Assembly (NCBI GenBank): GCA_025666215.1
Contig: CP102593.1
Location: 1,935,001-1,999,000, forward strand
Origin: Xanthomonas campestris pv. phormiicola
GTDB taxonomy: Bacteria; Pseudomonadota; Gammaproteobacteria; Xanthomonadales; Xanthomonadaceae
Direction: 5' to 3'
DNA length: 64,000 nucleotides
Part shown: in pieces, positions 8,964 through 18,287 of the stretch
Numbering within the stretch: position 1 is the stretch's first letter
Layout of the letters: each line of letters begins with the position of its first letter
The notes under the pieces: generated by a model
Database searches by the model: none
What the model was told of the DNA's origin: nothing
The model's input: the letters and a program-made list of their open reading frames with translations, nothing else
Position numbers and translations under genes: made by a program

Positions 8964-11352
8964 CTACCAGCGGTACGCCACCGACACCTGGTACTGGCGG
9001 CCGGCGATCGGGCGGCCCATGAACACGCCGCCGGTGGCGGCGCCAGGCACGCGCACGTTGCCTTCGGTCAGGCCCAGCTCGTTCGTCACGTGCTGCCGCT
9101 GGCGGTGACTTCCCAGTGTTCGCCGGCATGCAGGCTGGCGCCGACGTCGAGCATGTCGTAGGACGGCAGGCGCTGGCTGTTGGCCAGGTCCGCGTAGCGC
9201 TCGCCAATGGAGGAGTAGGTGGCGAACACGCGCAGGTCGCCGAACGGCAGCATCCAGTAGTCGCTCGGGGTCAGCCGGAACTGGCGCCTGGGCTGGCGCA
9301 TCACCTGGTTGCCGGTGTACTCGCGGTAGTTGCGGTACTTGGCGTCCAGCCACACGCCGGTGCCGGCCAGCTCGAAGCCGCCGAACGGACGGATCGCGCC
9401 TTCCACCTCCAGGCCGTAGGCGCGCGAATCGCCGACCGTGGTGACGTTGCTGCCGTTGGCCAGGAACGCCTGGAACGGCGAGTTCTTGAAGGTGTTGTAG
9501 AACGCGGTCAGGTACAGGTCGTAGGCGGCCGCAGCGGACTTCACTCCCAGTTCGTACTGGTCGATGTCCTGCACCTTGGTCTGCCCGTCGCGCAGGTTGT
9601 CGAAGCCGGGGAACTTGACCCCGGAATTGACCCGCGCGAACAGACTGTTGTGGTCGTCGAGCCTGAAGTTCAGGCCGGCGGTCCACGCCAGCGCATCGTC
9701 GTCCTGGTCGATGCGGCGCGCGCTCGGCAGCGAGACCGAGGTGGCGTTGTCGTACAGCGTGGCCGGGTTGCCGTCCAGGTCCACCGTGGCGGTGTCGTGC
9801 ACGGTGCCGGTGACGCGCTGGCGCTCGTAGCGCACGCCCAGGTCCAGGCGCAGGCGTTGGTCCAGTTCCCATTCGTCGGCGACGAATACCGCGGTGTTCT
9901 CGCCGTCGTAGTGCGCGCGCAGGGCGAAGAAGGCGGTGCTGGTGAAGCCGTCGCGGGTCGGCTGGCGGCCGTCGTCCAGGCTGACGTCGATGCGCCGCGC
10001 GTGGTTCTGCGCGGTCAGCAGCATGCTGTTGCCCAGGTACCAGGTGTCGTTGGAGGAATACTTGGCGTAGTAGCTGCCGATGGTGAGCGTATTGCCGGCG
10101 AACAGCTCGCGGCTCAGGCGCAGGTCGTTGGTGAAGGAGTTCAGGCGCTTGTCCACCGACCACCAGCCGGCTTCCAGCACCTGCTGGTTCGGATCGACCG
10201 CGCCGCCGCCGTTGGTGTAGGTGGCGCTGCCGGTGCTGCCGTAGCCGGCGATGAAGTCGCCCAGGCGCTGCGGCGCAGCGCCGGTGAACAATGCATAGGT
10301 CGGCGCGGTGCCGCCCATCACGCTGAAACGGTCGGCGAGGGTCCAGTCGCCGAGTTGCCAGTTCAGTTCGCCGCCGAACACGTCGATGTCGACCCCGCGG
10401 CCGTCGGCCAGGTCGCGCTGCACGGTCTGGCCATTCGGGCCGACCGGCAGGCTGACATTGCGGAAGTCGTTGCTCAGCAGGGTGCCGGTCTGCGCGTCGA
10501 GCCCGGGGAAGCTGGACAGGTCGCTGCCGTTGTTGCGCGACAGCAGCGGGATCGCGGTGTAGAAGGCGTTGTCGTCGTCGGTGTGGCGCGCGTAGAAGGT
10601 CAGCTCGCCGCTGTCCCAGCGCTTGCTCAGGGTGGCGCTGAACTGGCCGCCCTTGTCGGCGGAGAACTGCGGGTCGCGCACGCCGTCGGTCTCGCGGAAG
10701 AAGCCGCCGATGCTTTAGTACCAGCCGTTGCCCATCGGCCCGCTGTCGAACAGGTCGATGCGGCGCAGATTGTCGCTGCGCCGGTGAGGCGCACGCTGCC
10801 CGCCGGCTCGTCCTGGCCCTGCTTCTGGATGAAGTTGGCGGTGATGCCGGCCTGGCCGTTGGAGAAGATCGGGCTGGAGCCGCCGCGCAGCACCTCCATG
10901 CGCTCGATGGTGTCGTCGGTGCGCGACAGCGTGGAGTTTTCCAGGAACGACAGCGTCGGCGGCGGGAACAGCGGCGAGCCGTCGAGCTGGAAGGTGACGA
11001 ACGGCGCATCGCCTTCCGACGGCATGCCGCGCACGAAGATGTTGGCGCCGGTGCCGCCGCCGCTGGGCTCGGCCCACACCCCGGGCACGATCTTCAGCAG
11101 GTCGGCGCTGCTCTGCGGCACCGCCTGCTGGATCTGTTCGGGCGTGGCGGTGGTGATCGAGAAGCTGGCATCGCGCTTGCGCAGGCCCTTGAAGCGCGCG
11201 GTGCCGCTGACCACCACGGTATCCAGGGTGGTGGCGTCGGATTGGGCGGCGGGCGTATCGGGTGCGGCGGTGGTCTGCGCCAGCGCGGTCGGCGCCAGCA
11301 GGGCGGCGTCGACGGACAGCGGCAGCAAGCGGGAGGACACGGCAGGTTTCAT
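8964..11352 (-). pseudogene. TonB-dependent siderophore-type receptor, broken by two frameshifts and a stop
   Basis: The first 196 codons from 11352 give a signal peptide (LSVDAALLAPTALAQ), a TonB-box region and a plug domain with DLLKIVPGVWAEPSGGG and MEVLRGGSSPIFSNGQAG. Near 10782 a base is missing (GGC-GC-AGC where GGCGGCAGC restores frame). The next frame meets TAA at 10715-10717 where YYSIGGF is expected (TAC to TAA), then runs through the barrel to about 9093, where loss of one A in AGCAACGTG shifts frame again. The last part ends in the barrel-closing YQVSVAYRW. Total about 795 codons. Three lesions suggest decay, not a single read error. The ligand is unknown. Confidence 0.88.
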
Positions 11353-11585
11353 GAAGAATCTCTCCCTTCTTCATTCGGAACGGTGCGCCGGTGGCAGGGC
11401 CGCGTGCGCTGCGCGCGATCGGGGATGGCCAGCCGGACGGCGCGATGCGGAGCGCGTCGCGCAGGCCCTTTGTAACGCGCAAGCCGATCCTGGCCATTGT
11501 GCGGTGCGGCAGATGCATCGCTTGCCTGTCGCGTTGCGTGGGCACGCGCGCAGGCCGCGATGCGCGTCAGGGCGCCGAGGCTTGG

Positions 11586-12224
11586 TCAACGAAGCAACAG
11601 CGTCGTGGCGACGCCCAGTGCAAGCACGATCAGCATCACGCCGGAACCGCGCTCCAGCCAGGGCAGCGCGCGTGCGAAGCGGCGCAGCACCGCCTGGTTG
11701 CCGATCAGGCCGGCGATCAGCAAGTCCCACAGCAGTACGACGCCGAACATCCAGGCGCCGTAGAGCGTCTTGGAGCACGTACTGGCGTGCGCGTCGCTCA
11801 GCATCGCCGCCAGGCTCGCGTAGAACAGCGCATTCTTGGGATTGAGGACGCCCGAGAGCAAGCCCGTGGCGGCGGCCCGGCACCAGGCGCTGCGCGGCTG
11901 TGCCGCCGCGGTGGTGCGGCCGCCCAGCGGGACGTGGAGTGGGTTGCCACCGGCGTGGCGCACGAACAACACGCCGAGATAGAGCAGATAGATGCAGCCG
12001 GCCAGTTGCAGGGCGATGAACGCGGCGCTGTCCGGTCGTAGCGCGGCGGTGCCGACGAACGCGCCGACGATGAACACTCCGTTGCCCAATGCAATGCCCA
12101 CGCACGCGCCGCTGGCGACGCGCCAACCGGCCGCCAGCGAAGTTCGCGCGATCAGGAAGAAATCCGGGCCGGGCGAGAGCAATGCAAGGAAATGCACCAC
12201 GGCGATCATCAGGAATTGCGGCAT
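11586..12224 (-). CDS. LysE/RhtB-family amino acid exporter
   Basis: About 212 residues with six hydrophobic segments. The N-terminal motif LLSPGPDFFLIARTSLAAG is the LysE/RhtB signature (SPGPxxxxxxxxSLxxG), and LLSGVLNPKNALFYASL is the second family motif. It exports amino acids or derivatives; the substrate cannot be read from the sequence. It follows the AraC regulator on the same strand 80 bases downstream, a common pairing in which the regulator controls the exporter. Confidence 0.9.
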   Translation of the reverse strand: MPQFLMIAVVHFLALLSPGPDFFLIARTSLAAGWRVASGACVGIALGNGVFIVGAFVGTAALRPDSAAFIALQLAGCIYLLYLGVLFVRHAGGNPLHVPLGGRTTAAAQPRSAWCRAAATGLLSGVLNPKNALFYASLAAMLSDAHASTCSKTLYGAWMFGVVLLWDLLIAGLIGNQAVLRRFARALPWLERGSGVMLIVLALGVATTLLLR

Positions 12225-12304
12225 GCAGGGCGTACGTACTTGGGCTTTCTCGTACTCTGGCGGTCGCCGCGCTTGCTGTATTGAAGGAAATTGCAGTCGC
12301 CGCG

Positions 12305-13150
12305 CTAGGCGCGGAAGCGGCCTGGACTGACGCCCACATGCGCCTTGAATACCCGCTGGAAATGCGCCTGGTCGGCGAAGCCAAGGCGCTGGGCCACGTC
12401 GGCGATGCCGGCCCCGTCCCGGATCAGGTGTCTGCCGAGGTTGATGCGCTGGTTCAGTTGCCAGGCGTGCGGTGTCAGGCCGGTGACGGTCCGGAAGGCG
12501 CGGATCAGCTGATAGCGGCTCATGCCGGCCAGGTGCGCCAATGCGCCCAATGCCATGCCGGCGGCAGGCGTCGCGCGCAGGCATTCCAGTGCCGGCCGCA
12601 GCCGTTCGAGCAGGCGGGTTGGCGCGCTCGGGGCGTCGATGCGCAAGCCGTGCGCGATGTCGCAGTCGCCGATGAATTCGATCAGTTCCGCTTCCTTGTC
12701 GCAGCGGTCGGCGTCGGAGAACAGCAGCGCGTTGAGCCGGCAGAAACGGGCGTAGCGCGCGGGGTCGGTGGTGATGCGCACCGGCTCGGCTTCCAGCAAC
12801 GCGGAGTCGGTGTCCTCCTGGCGGACGCGGCGCAGCCAGTCGGCATCCAGATGCAGCATCTGATAGCTCCAGGTCGCGCCACGCGCCGGGTTGCAGGCAT
12901 GCACGCGCGCGGCCGGCACCCACACCACCGTGCCGGGGCGCAATCGCAGCGGGCCGGCGGCGGCACCGGTGAAGACGCTGCTGCCGCGATCGACTGCGCC
13001 GATGGAAAAGGTCGGATGGTGGTGCGGCCTGTAGCAGGCGCGGCTATCGCAGGCGCGGCGGCTGTCCACGAACGGCATGGCCGGGTCGTGCCAGAACGCC
13101 TGGCCCGCATCGCTGCGCGGCCTCCGATCGAATGGCGAGTGGATAGGCAT
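12305..13150 (-). CDS. AraC-family transcriptional regulator
   Basis: About 281 residues. N-terminal cupin-like effector domain (YRPHHHPTFSIGAVDRG, LRPGTVVWVPAARVHACNP) followed by two C-terminal HTH motifs, MSRYQLIRAFRTVTGLTPHA and IADVAQRLGFADQAHFQRVF. The ATG at 13150 is preferred; 13189 is an alternative in the same frame. It lies directly upstream of the LysE exporter gene and probably activates it in response to an exported amino acid (inference from pairing). Confidence 0.9.
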   Translation of the reverse strand: MPIHSPFDRRPRSDAGQAFWHDPAMPFVDSRRACDSRACYRPHHHPTFSIGAVDRGSSVFTGAAAGPLRLRPGTVVWVPAARVHACNPARGATWSYQMLHLDADWLRRVRQEDTDSALLEAEPVRITTDPARYARFCRLNALLFSDADRCDKEAELIEFIGDCDIAHGLRIDAPSAPTRLLERLRPALECLRATPAAGMALGALAHLAGMSRYQLIRAFRTVTGLTPHAWQLNQRINLGRHLIRDGAGIADVAQRLGFADQAHFQRVFKAHVGVSPGRFRA

Positions 13151-13365
13151 TACCTGCAGCGGCTCGAGAGTGCGTGGCGCAAGGCGCACCGTCCACGTAT
13201 GGTAGCCGATGGCGTCCGGCCGCTCCGCGCGCGGCGGACGCGATGGATGCGCACCGCGACGCGGTCGAGGCTGAGTGGAGCTCGCACTGGCGCCGCGGAT
13301 CGGGGAATGCCGGCTCGCGTTTCGATCGCCGCTGCCTCCTGCGTCCGCGCCGTCACGATGGACGC

Positions 13366-13395
13366 AAAAAAAGAGGCCGCCCGAAGGCGGCCTCC
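13366..13395 (-). terminator. rho-independent terminator of the ZnuD-like receptor gene
   Basis: Read on the minus strand, GAGGCCGCC-TTCG-GGCGGCCTC is followed by seven T. It lies about 25 bases after the receptor stop codon. Confidence 0.9.
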
Positions 13396-13420
13396 ACCGA
13401 CGCGTGGGAGGGGAGCCGCG

Positions 13421-15484
13421 TCAGAAGAACAGGCGCACGCCGAACGCCGCGTTGCGGCCGGGCAGCATCACGTCGTCCTTCAGGAACGAGGTGTGCACGC
13501 GCGCGTCCTGGTCGGTCAGGTTGTTGCCGTCCAGGAACACTTCCCACGCGGTGGCGCCTGCATCGACGTGGTAGGCCAGGTGCGCATCGACCATGGTGTA
13601 GCCGTCGGTCGGGGGCTCGTTGACCGCCACCTTGTCCTGCTTCTGGTAGCGGGTCGCGCCGAGCGACGCGCGCCAGTTGCTCGCGTCCCAGCGCAACTGC
13701 GCGCCGTAGCGTGCCGGGGCGATGCGCGGCAGGTTGCCGCCGTCCTTCAGCCGCGCGCGCACGGTGTCGCCGAACACGCGCAGGTCCCAGGCGCCGCTGT
13801 CGTTGTCGGCCAGGTGGAAGGTGGCCTCGCCCTCGAAGCCATGGAAGATCGCGTCGGCCTGGGTCCACTGGCGGATCGGCAGGAAGTCGTTGTCTTCCTC
13901 GTGGAACCACTGCGCGCCGGTGTCGACGATGTAGATGAAGTCGTCGTAGCGGTTGTAGTACGCCGCCACCTTGGCATCCACCCAGGCGTTCCTGAAGTTC
14001 AGTCCCAGCTCGGCCTGGTTGGCCTTCTCCGGCTTGAGCTCGGCATTGCCGATCTCGTAGGCGAGGGTGGCGATATGCGGGCCGTCGGCGAACAGCTCTT
14101 CCTCGGCCGGCGCGCGCTCGGCATGGTCGAGGTTGGCGGTCAGGCGCCACTGTTCGTTGAAGCGGAAGCCGCCGCTGAGCGAGACGCTCTTCGGGGTGAA
14201 GTCGCGGTCCACGCCGGTGTCGGTCTCGTACTTGACCTTGTCCACGCGCGCGCCGACTTCGGCGCTGACGCGGTCCCAGGTGTTGCGGGCCAGGGCGAAC
14301 ACGCCGATGGCGCGGGTGTCGGTCTTCGGCACGAACGCCTCTTCGCCGATCGCCTGGAAGGTGGAATCGCTGCCCTGCACGCCGAACGCGGTCTGCCAGC
14401 CGCCACCGAAGGTGAAGGAGGCTTCGACGCGGCCTTCGTTGGCGCGCTTGTCGAACACCGTGCCCACGTCCTCGCCCTCGAACTCGGTGTGGGTATAGGC
14501 GGTATGGCCGAAGCTGTAGCGCAGCGCGCTGCCGTCGCCCCACGGATCGGTCAGCCCGCCCTTGAGCTCGTAGCGGTCCTGGTGCAGGCGCAGCGACACG
14601 CCGCGCTCGCCGGCGGCCAGGTCGCCGGGTTCGCCCGGATTGCCGTAGTTGTCGCGGTAGCGCGACGCCGACACGCCGACGAAGCCCCAGTCGCCGGCCA
14701 GCGAGGCGCCGACCGAGCCGGTCTTGGTGTCGAGGAAGGAATTGGCCTGGCGCCCCTTGGGCGTGTCGTAGTCGTTCTGGTTGCGGTACACGCCGTCGGC
14801 ATGGATCGACAGGCCGCTGCCGTTGCCGGCATCGACCCGGAACATGTCGGTGTTGCCGTCCTTGTCGCCGCCGTCGAAGCGCACTTCGGCGCGGCCGTGC
14901 ACGCCGTCCACCGGGGTCTCGGCGATGCGCCCGTCGACCACGTTGACCACGCCGCCGATCGCGCCGGAGCCGTACAGCAGCGTGGACGGGCCCTTCAGCA
15001 CTTCGATCTGGTCGGCCAGGAACGACTCCACCGCCGGCGAATGGTCCTGGCTGACGGTTGACACGTCCTGGGTGGACAGGCCATCGCTGAGCACCGCCAC
15101 GCGCGGGCCGTCCAGGCCGCGGATGATCGGCCGGCCCACGCCGGGGCCGAAGTTGGAGCTCTGCACGCCGGGCAGGCTGGCCACGGTCTCGCCGATGCTG
15201 GCGCCGCGGTTCTCGTCCAGGCGCTCGCCGGCCAGCACTTCCACCGGTTGGCTCAGGTCGCCGGCGGCGTCGCGCAGCGGGCTGGCGGTGACCACCACCG
15301 CGTCCAGGTCCTTCACGTGGCGGTCCTGCTTGCGGCCATCGGCATGGCGGCTGTCGCTGGCCGGCGGCGTGGCGTCGTCCGCGGCGGGCGCAGCGGCGGC
15401 CAGGGCCAGGGCTGGGCTGAGCAGGGTGCCCAGCGCCAGGGACAGGGCGGTGCGACGGAGCGAGCGGAAGCGGGAGGAGGACAT
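13421..15484 (-). CDS. ZnuD-like TonB-dependent receptor
   Basis: About 687 residues. Signal peptide RTALSLALGTLLSPALALAA, TonB box DLDAVVVTAS, plug motifs RPIIRGLDGPRVAVL, DHSPAVESFLADQIEVLKGP and LLYGSGAIGGVVNVV, all typical of the ZnuD branch of zinc receptors. The barrel ends in AAFGVRLFF with a terminal Phe. Starts at 15484 and 15490 (MPMSSS) are both possible; neither has a clear Shine-Dalgarno. A Zur-like operator lies upstream and the divergent neighbour is a MerC protein, which supports zinc as ligand. His-rich loops known from some ZnuD proteins are not obvious. Confidence 0.88.
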   Translation of the reverse strand: MSSSRFRSLRRTALSLALGTLLSPALALAAAAPAADDATPPASDSRHADGRKQDRHVKDLDAVVVTASPLRDAAGDLSQPVEVLAGERLDENRGASIGETVASLPGVQSSNFGPGVGRPIIRGLDGPRVAVLSDGLSTQDVSTVSQDHSPAVESFLADQIEVLKGPSTLLYGSGAIGGVVNVVDGRIAETPVDGVHGRAEVRFDGGDKDGNTDMFRVDAGNGSGLSIHADGVYRNQNDYDTPKGRQANSFLDTKTGSVGASLAGDWGFVGVSASRYRDNYGNPGEPGDLAAGERGVSLRLHQDRYELKGGLTDPWGDGSALRYSFGHTAYTHTEFEGEDVGTVFDKRANEGRVEASFTFGGGWQTAFGVQGSDSTFQAIGEEAFVPKTDTRAIGVFALARNTWDRVSAEVGARVDKVKYETDTGVDRDFTPKSVSLSGGFRFNEQWRLTANLDHAERAPAEEELFADGPHIATLAYEIGNAELKPEKANQAELGLNFRNAWVDAKVAAYYNRYDDFIYIVDTGAQWFHEEDNDFLPIRQWTQADAIFHGFEGEATFHLADNDSGAWDLRVFGDTVRARLKDGGNLPRIAPARYGAQLRWDASNWRASLGATRYQKQDKVAVNEPPTDGYTMVDAHLAYHVDAGATAWEVFLDGNNLTDQDARVHTSFLKDDVMLPGRNAAFGVRLFF

Positions 15485-15605
15485 AGGCATACCGAATAGG
15501 AGGGAAAAGGCGCCGCCAGGCGAGCGCGGGCGCTCGCATTCGCCGCGCGCAGGCGGCGGCAGGCATGGCATGGGGGGCGTGGCGACCCCCTGGTCGCCGG
15601 CCGGG

Positions 15606-15632
15606 TAATGTTATATTATTCTATAACGAAAT
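15606..15632. promoter_or_regulatory. Zur-like operator shared by the receptor and merC genes
   Basis: AATGTTATATTATTCTATAA contains the inverted repeat GTTATA (15610-15615) / TATAAC (15622-15627) and is followed by CGAAAT. It resembles the gammaproteobacterial Zur box (GTTATA-TATAAC core), though with a wider spacer. It is the only strongly AT-rich stretch in the 167-base divergent region and sits 25 bases before the merC start. Confidence 0.7.
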
Positions 15633-15651
15633 CACCACTGTGCTGGAAGTC

Positions 15652-16065
15652 ATGTCGCCCACCTCCGATCTGCGCGCGTTGCTCGACCGCCTCGGCGCCA
15701 CCGGTTCGCTGCTGTGCGCGGTGCATTGCGCGCTGCTGCCGCTGGCATTGGCCGTATTGCCCTCGCTGGGCCTGTCGGTGTGGCTGGGCGATGGCGTGGA
15801 ACGCACGCTGGTGCTGTTCGTGACCTGCCTGGGCTTGTTCAGCCTGGTCCTCGGCTACCGCCGGCACCGCGCCTGGCAGGCGCTGGGCCTGCTGCTGCTG
15901 GGCCTGCTGTCGCTGTGGACCGGCATCCTGGTGCCGGCGCTGCACCATGCGGTGGCGCCGCACGCGGCGATCATGACCTTCGGTGGCACCTTGGTCGGGC
16001 TCGCGCACCTGCTCAACCTGCGGCTCAACCACGGCCACGTGCACGACGCCAGCTGCGCCCACTGA
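15652..16065 (+). CDS. MerC-domain inner membrane protein
   Basis: About 137 residues with four membrane segments. The first segment holds the metal-binding pair in SLLCAVHCALLPLAL, and the C terminus is His-rich with a terminal Cys (LNHGHVHDASCAH). MerC proteins carry mercury, but relatives in zinc regulons are thought to move zinc across the inner membrane. The ATG at 15652 is used; a GTG at 15640 is in frame. Divergent from the ZnuD-like gene through the Zur-like box, so probably made under zinc shortage. Confidence 0.85.
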   Translation: MSPTSDLRALLDRLGATGSLLCAVHCALLPLALAVLPSLGLSVWLGDGVERTLVLFVTCLGLFSLVLGYRRHRAWQALGLLLLGLLSLWTGILVPALHHAVAPHAAIMTFGGTLVGLAHLLNLRLNHGHVHDASCAH

Positions 16066-16175
16066 GCGCACGTGATAGGCTTGCCGCCCTTGCGCGAGGG
16101 CGCTGACCGCGTTGGCCTCGCCAAACCCGTGCACCGCGCGGGGATTTTCGCACACACATTCAGGAGTCGATGAGC

Positions 16176-16361
16176 ATGGGTAAGGGTGACCGCAAGACCG
16201 CCAAGGGCAAGCGCTACAACGCCAGCTATGGCAATTCGCGCTCGCACAGCGTGAGCAAGGTGGCCGTGGGCGCCGCGTCGCCGGTCGCCAAGAAGTCGGT
16301 GGTCAAGGCCCCGGCGGCGAAGAAGGCCGTGGCCAAGAAGACGGTCGCCAAGGCCGGCTGA
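16176..16361 (+). CDS. 30S ribosomal protein THX
   Basis: About 61 residues, very basic. It begins MGKGDRKTAKGKRYNASYGN, the THX family signature, then a Lys/Ala-rich tail with repeated PAAKKAVAKK. THX sits at the top of the 30S head. The ATG at 16176 has AGGAG nine bases before it; the ATG at 16170 in the same frame would leave only three. The tail is longer than in Thermus THX, as usual in Xanthomonadaceae-like genomes. Confidence 0.9.
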   Translation: MGKGDRKTAKGKRYNASYGNSRSHSVSKVAVGAASPVAKKSVVKAPAAKKAVAKKTVAKAG

Positions 16362-16385
16362 GCCTCGGCTCCAGCAGTACGGAAG

Positions 16386-16414
16386 AACGCGGCGCTTGCG
16401 CCGCGTTTTTTTTT
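16386..16414 (+). terminator. rho-independent terminator of the THX gene
   Basis: AACGCGGCGC-TTGC-GCCGCGTT followed by a run of T, about 25 bases after the stop codon. Confidence 0.93.
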
Positions 16415-16553
16415 GCCTCGAAAAAAACGCGGCAGCCCCGCAGCCCCCAGGGTGCAGCTCAAGCCCCTCTCCCCCCGGCGACCGAAGGAAGTCCCCGTGG
16501 GAGAGAGGGGTTGGGGTGAGGGTCCGGCGCGAAGCGACTCGCGGAGTCGGCGC

Positions 16554-17951
16554 TCAGCGCGGCGGATCGTCCTCGCCGCTGTCGCCGGCCAGGTCGGTGG
16601 TCAGCGGCGTCGGCTCGGGTTCTGGTTCGGCGACGGGAGGCACCGTCAGCAACTGTTCGGCCAGGCCGCGATAGATCGGCGTGCGGCACACCAGCGCCGA
16701 GGCGCCGCGCGCGATCAGCACCGTGGCCAGGATCGGCAGCAGCATGTCGCTGCTGTCGGTCAGTTCCAGCGAGATCACCGCCGAGGTCAATGGCGCCTGG
16801 GTGACGCCGGTCAGATAGGCGCACATGCCGAGCAGCACGAAGGTGCGCGGATCCACGTCCGGCATCAGCACCGCCAGGTTGTGGCCGACGCCGGCACCGA
16901 CCGCCAGCGCCGGCGAGAACAGGCCGCCGGGGATGCCGGCCACGTACGACACCAGGTTGGCGAGCAGCTTCATCAGCCCGAACTCGTGGCCGACGCTGGC
17001 GTGGCCCTGCACCAGGCTGCGCGCCTGCTCGTAGCCGGTGCCGAACGCGCCGTTGCCGAAGATCAGGCCCAGCGCGACCAGCGCCAGGCCGCAGGCCGCG
17101 GCCAGCAGGACCGGATGGCGGGCGCGCAGCGCGCCCAGCCAGCGCGGCTTGCCGGCGACGGTGGCCAGCACCATGCGGCTGAACGCGCCGCCGAGCAGGC
17201 CGGCGACCACCCCGCACAGCACGATCGCCAGCCACGCCCGGCCCAGCGGCAGCGCCGCGGACACCTTGCCGAAATAGGTGTAGTTGCCGAGCAGGCCCAG
17301 CGAGATCACGCCGCCGACGATCACCGCGGTCAGCAAGGTGCCCGAGAAATGGTGTTCGAAACGGCCGCTCAGTTCCTCGATCGCGAACACCACCCCGGCC
17401 AGCGGCGTGTTGAACGCCGCGGCGATGCCGGCGGCGCCGCCGGCGAGCAGGAAATGCGAGGCCTGGCGCGGATCGCGGAAACCGAACCAGCGCCCGAGCA
17501 CGTACATCAGGCTGGCGCCGACGTGCACGGTCGGGCCTTCGCGCCCGACCGAGGCGCCGCCGAGCAAGGCCAGCGTGGTCAGCAGCAGCTTGCCGGCGGA
17601 CACGCGCAGCGACAGGTTGCTCTGCCGGAAGGCGTCGTCGGGCCGTTCCAGCGCGGCGATGACCTGCGGGATGCCGCTGCCGCGGGTAGGGCGCAACACG
17701 CCGTTGGTCAGCCAGGCGAGCAGCGCGAACACGCTGGGGGTGAGCAGCAGCGCCCACCACGGCGAGTGCGCCACGATGCGCTGGAACAGGTGGAAGGCCG
17801 CGTCGCTGGCCTTGGCGAACACGATCGCGACCAGCGCCACCGCCACCGCGCCGCCCCACAGCACCGCGCGCTGTTTCCAGCTCTCGTGCGAAAGCAAAGG
17901 GCGCAGGCGATGGCGCATGCGCGGCGGCGGCACGGGATCGGGCGACTGCAT
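16554..17951 (-). CDS. ClC-family chloride channel or H+/Cl- antiporter
   Basis: About 465 residues, many membrane helices. The ClC selectivity motifs are present in order: GSGIPQVIAAL, GGASVGREGPTVHVG (with the gating Glu in GREGP) and GIPGGLFSPALAVGAG. No C-terminal CBS domains; the tail is an acidic PEPEPTP stretch. The ATG at 17951 is chosen; MRHRLRP 11 codons later is an alternative. Gating Glu argues for proton-coupled exchange. It stands alone between the THX terminator and a gene-free region. Confidence 0.92.
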   Translation of the reverse strand: MQSPDPVPPPRMRHRLRPLLSHESWKQRAVLWGGAVAVALVAIVFAKASDAAFHLFQRIVAHSPWWALLLTPSVFALLAWLTNGVLRPTRGSGIPQVIAALERPDDAFRQSNLSLRVSAGKLLLTTLALLGGASVGREGPTVHVGASLMYVLGRWFGFRDPRQASHFLLAGGAAGIAAAFNTPLAGVVFAIEELSGRFEHHFSGTLLTAVIVGGVISLGLLGNYTYFGKVSAALPLGRAWLAIVLCGVVAGLLGGAFSRMVLATVAGKPRWLGALRARHPVLLAAACGLALVALGLIFGNGAFGTGYEQARSLVQGHASVGHEFGLMKLLANLVSYVAGIPGGLFSPALAVGAGVGHNLAVLMPDVDPRTFVLLGMCAYLTGVTQAPLTSAVISLELTDSSDMLLPILATVLIARGASALVCRTPIYRGLAEQLLTVPPVAEPEPEPTPLTTDLAGDSGEDDPPR

Positions 17952-18287
17952 GCGCTGATTGTCGCATGCGCGCCATCGCTTGGGCCTGTCGCCTCGTCCA
18001 CACATTCATGCCCGGCGCAGTGTGCGGCGCTGCATCGCCGGGCACGTCGCTACGCCGAACGCAGGCGGCCGCGGCGCAGAATTTGCAGTCGGCACTGTGG
18101 CCTGGGAGCGACTCGGGCCATCGGCCGCGACACGCTTCACCGGCGGGCGGCGGCATGGCCGCAGCGCGATCGCGGCGCCGCCGCGGTAGGCGGCGATGCG
18201 GCAACCGATGGCGAGGCGCCGCAGTCGGGCAATGCTGCGCCCGGCTAGCGACGCTTCAAGGCACGGCGTGGTGCGACGATGCGGCGC
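17952..18287. other. gene-free spacer
   Basis: 336 bases between the ClC gene start and the remains of the phosphodiesterase gene. I see no coding region. At 18102-18150 a weak one-armed likeness to the palindrome family (TGGGAGCGACT, GGCCGCGAC) is present, too degenerate to call. Confidence 0.5.

Noticed and set aside
18102..18150. A seventh copy of the palindrome family.
   Set aside because: Only scattered matches to one arm and no pairing partner; too weak to call.
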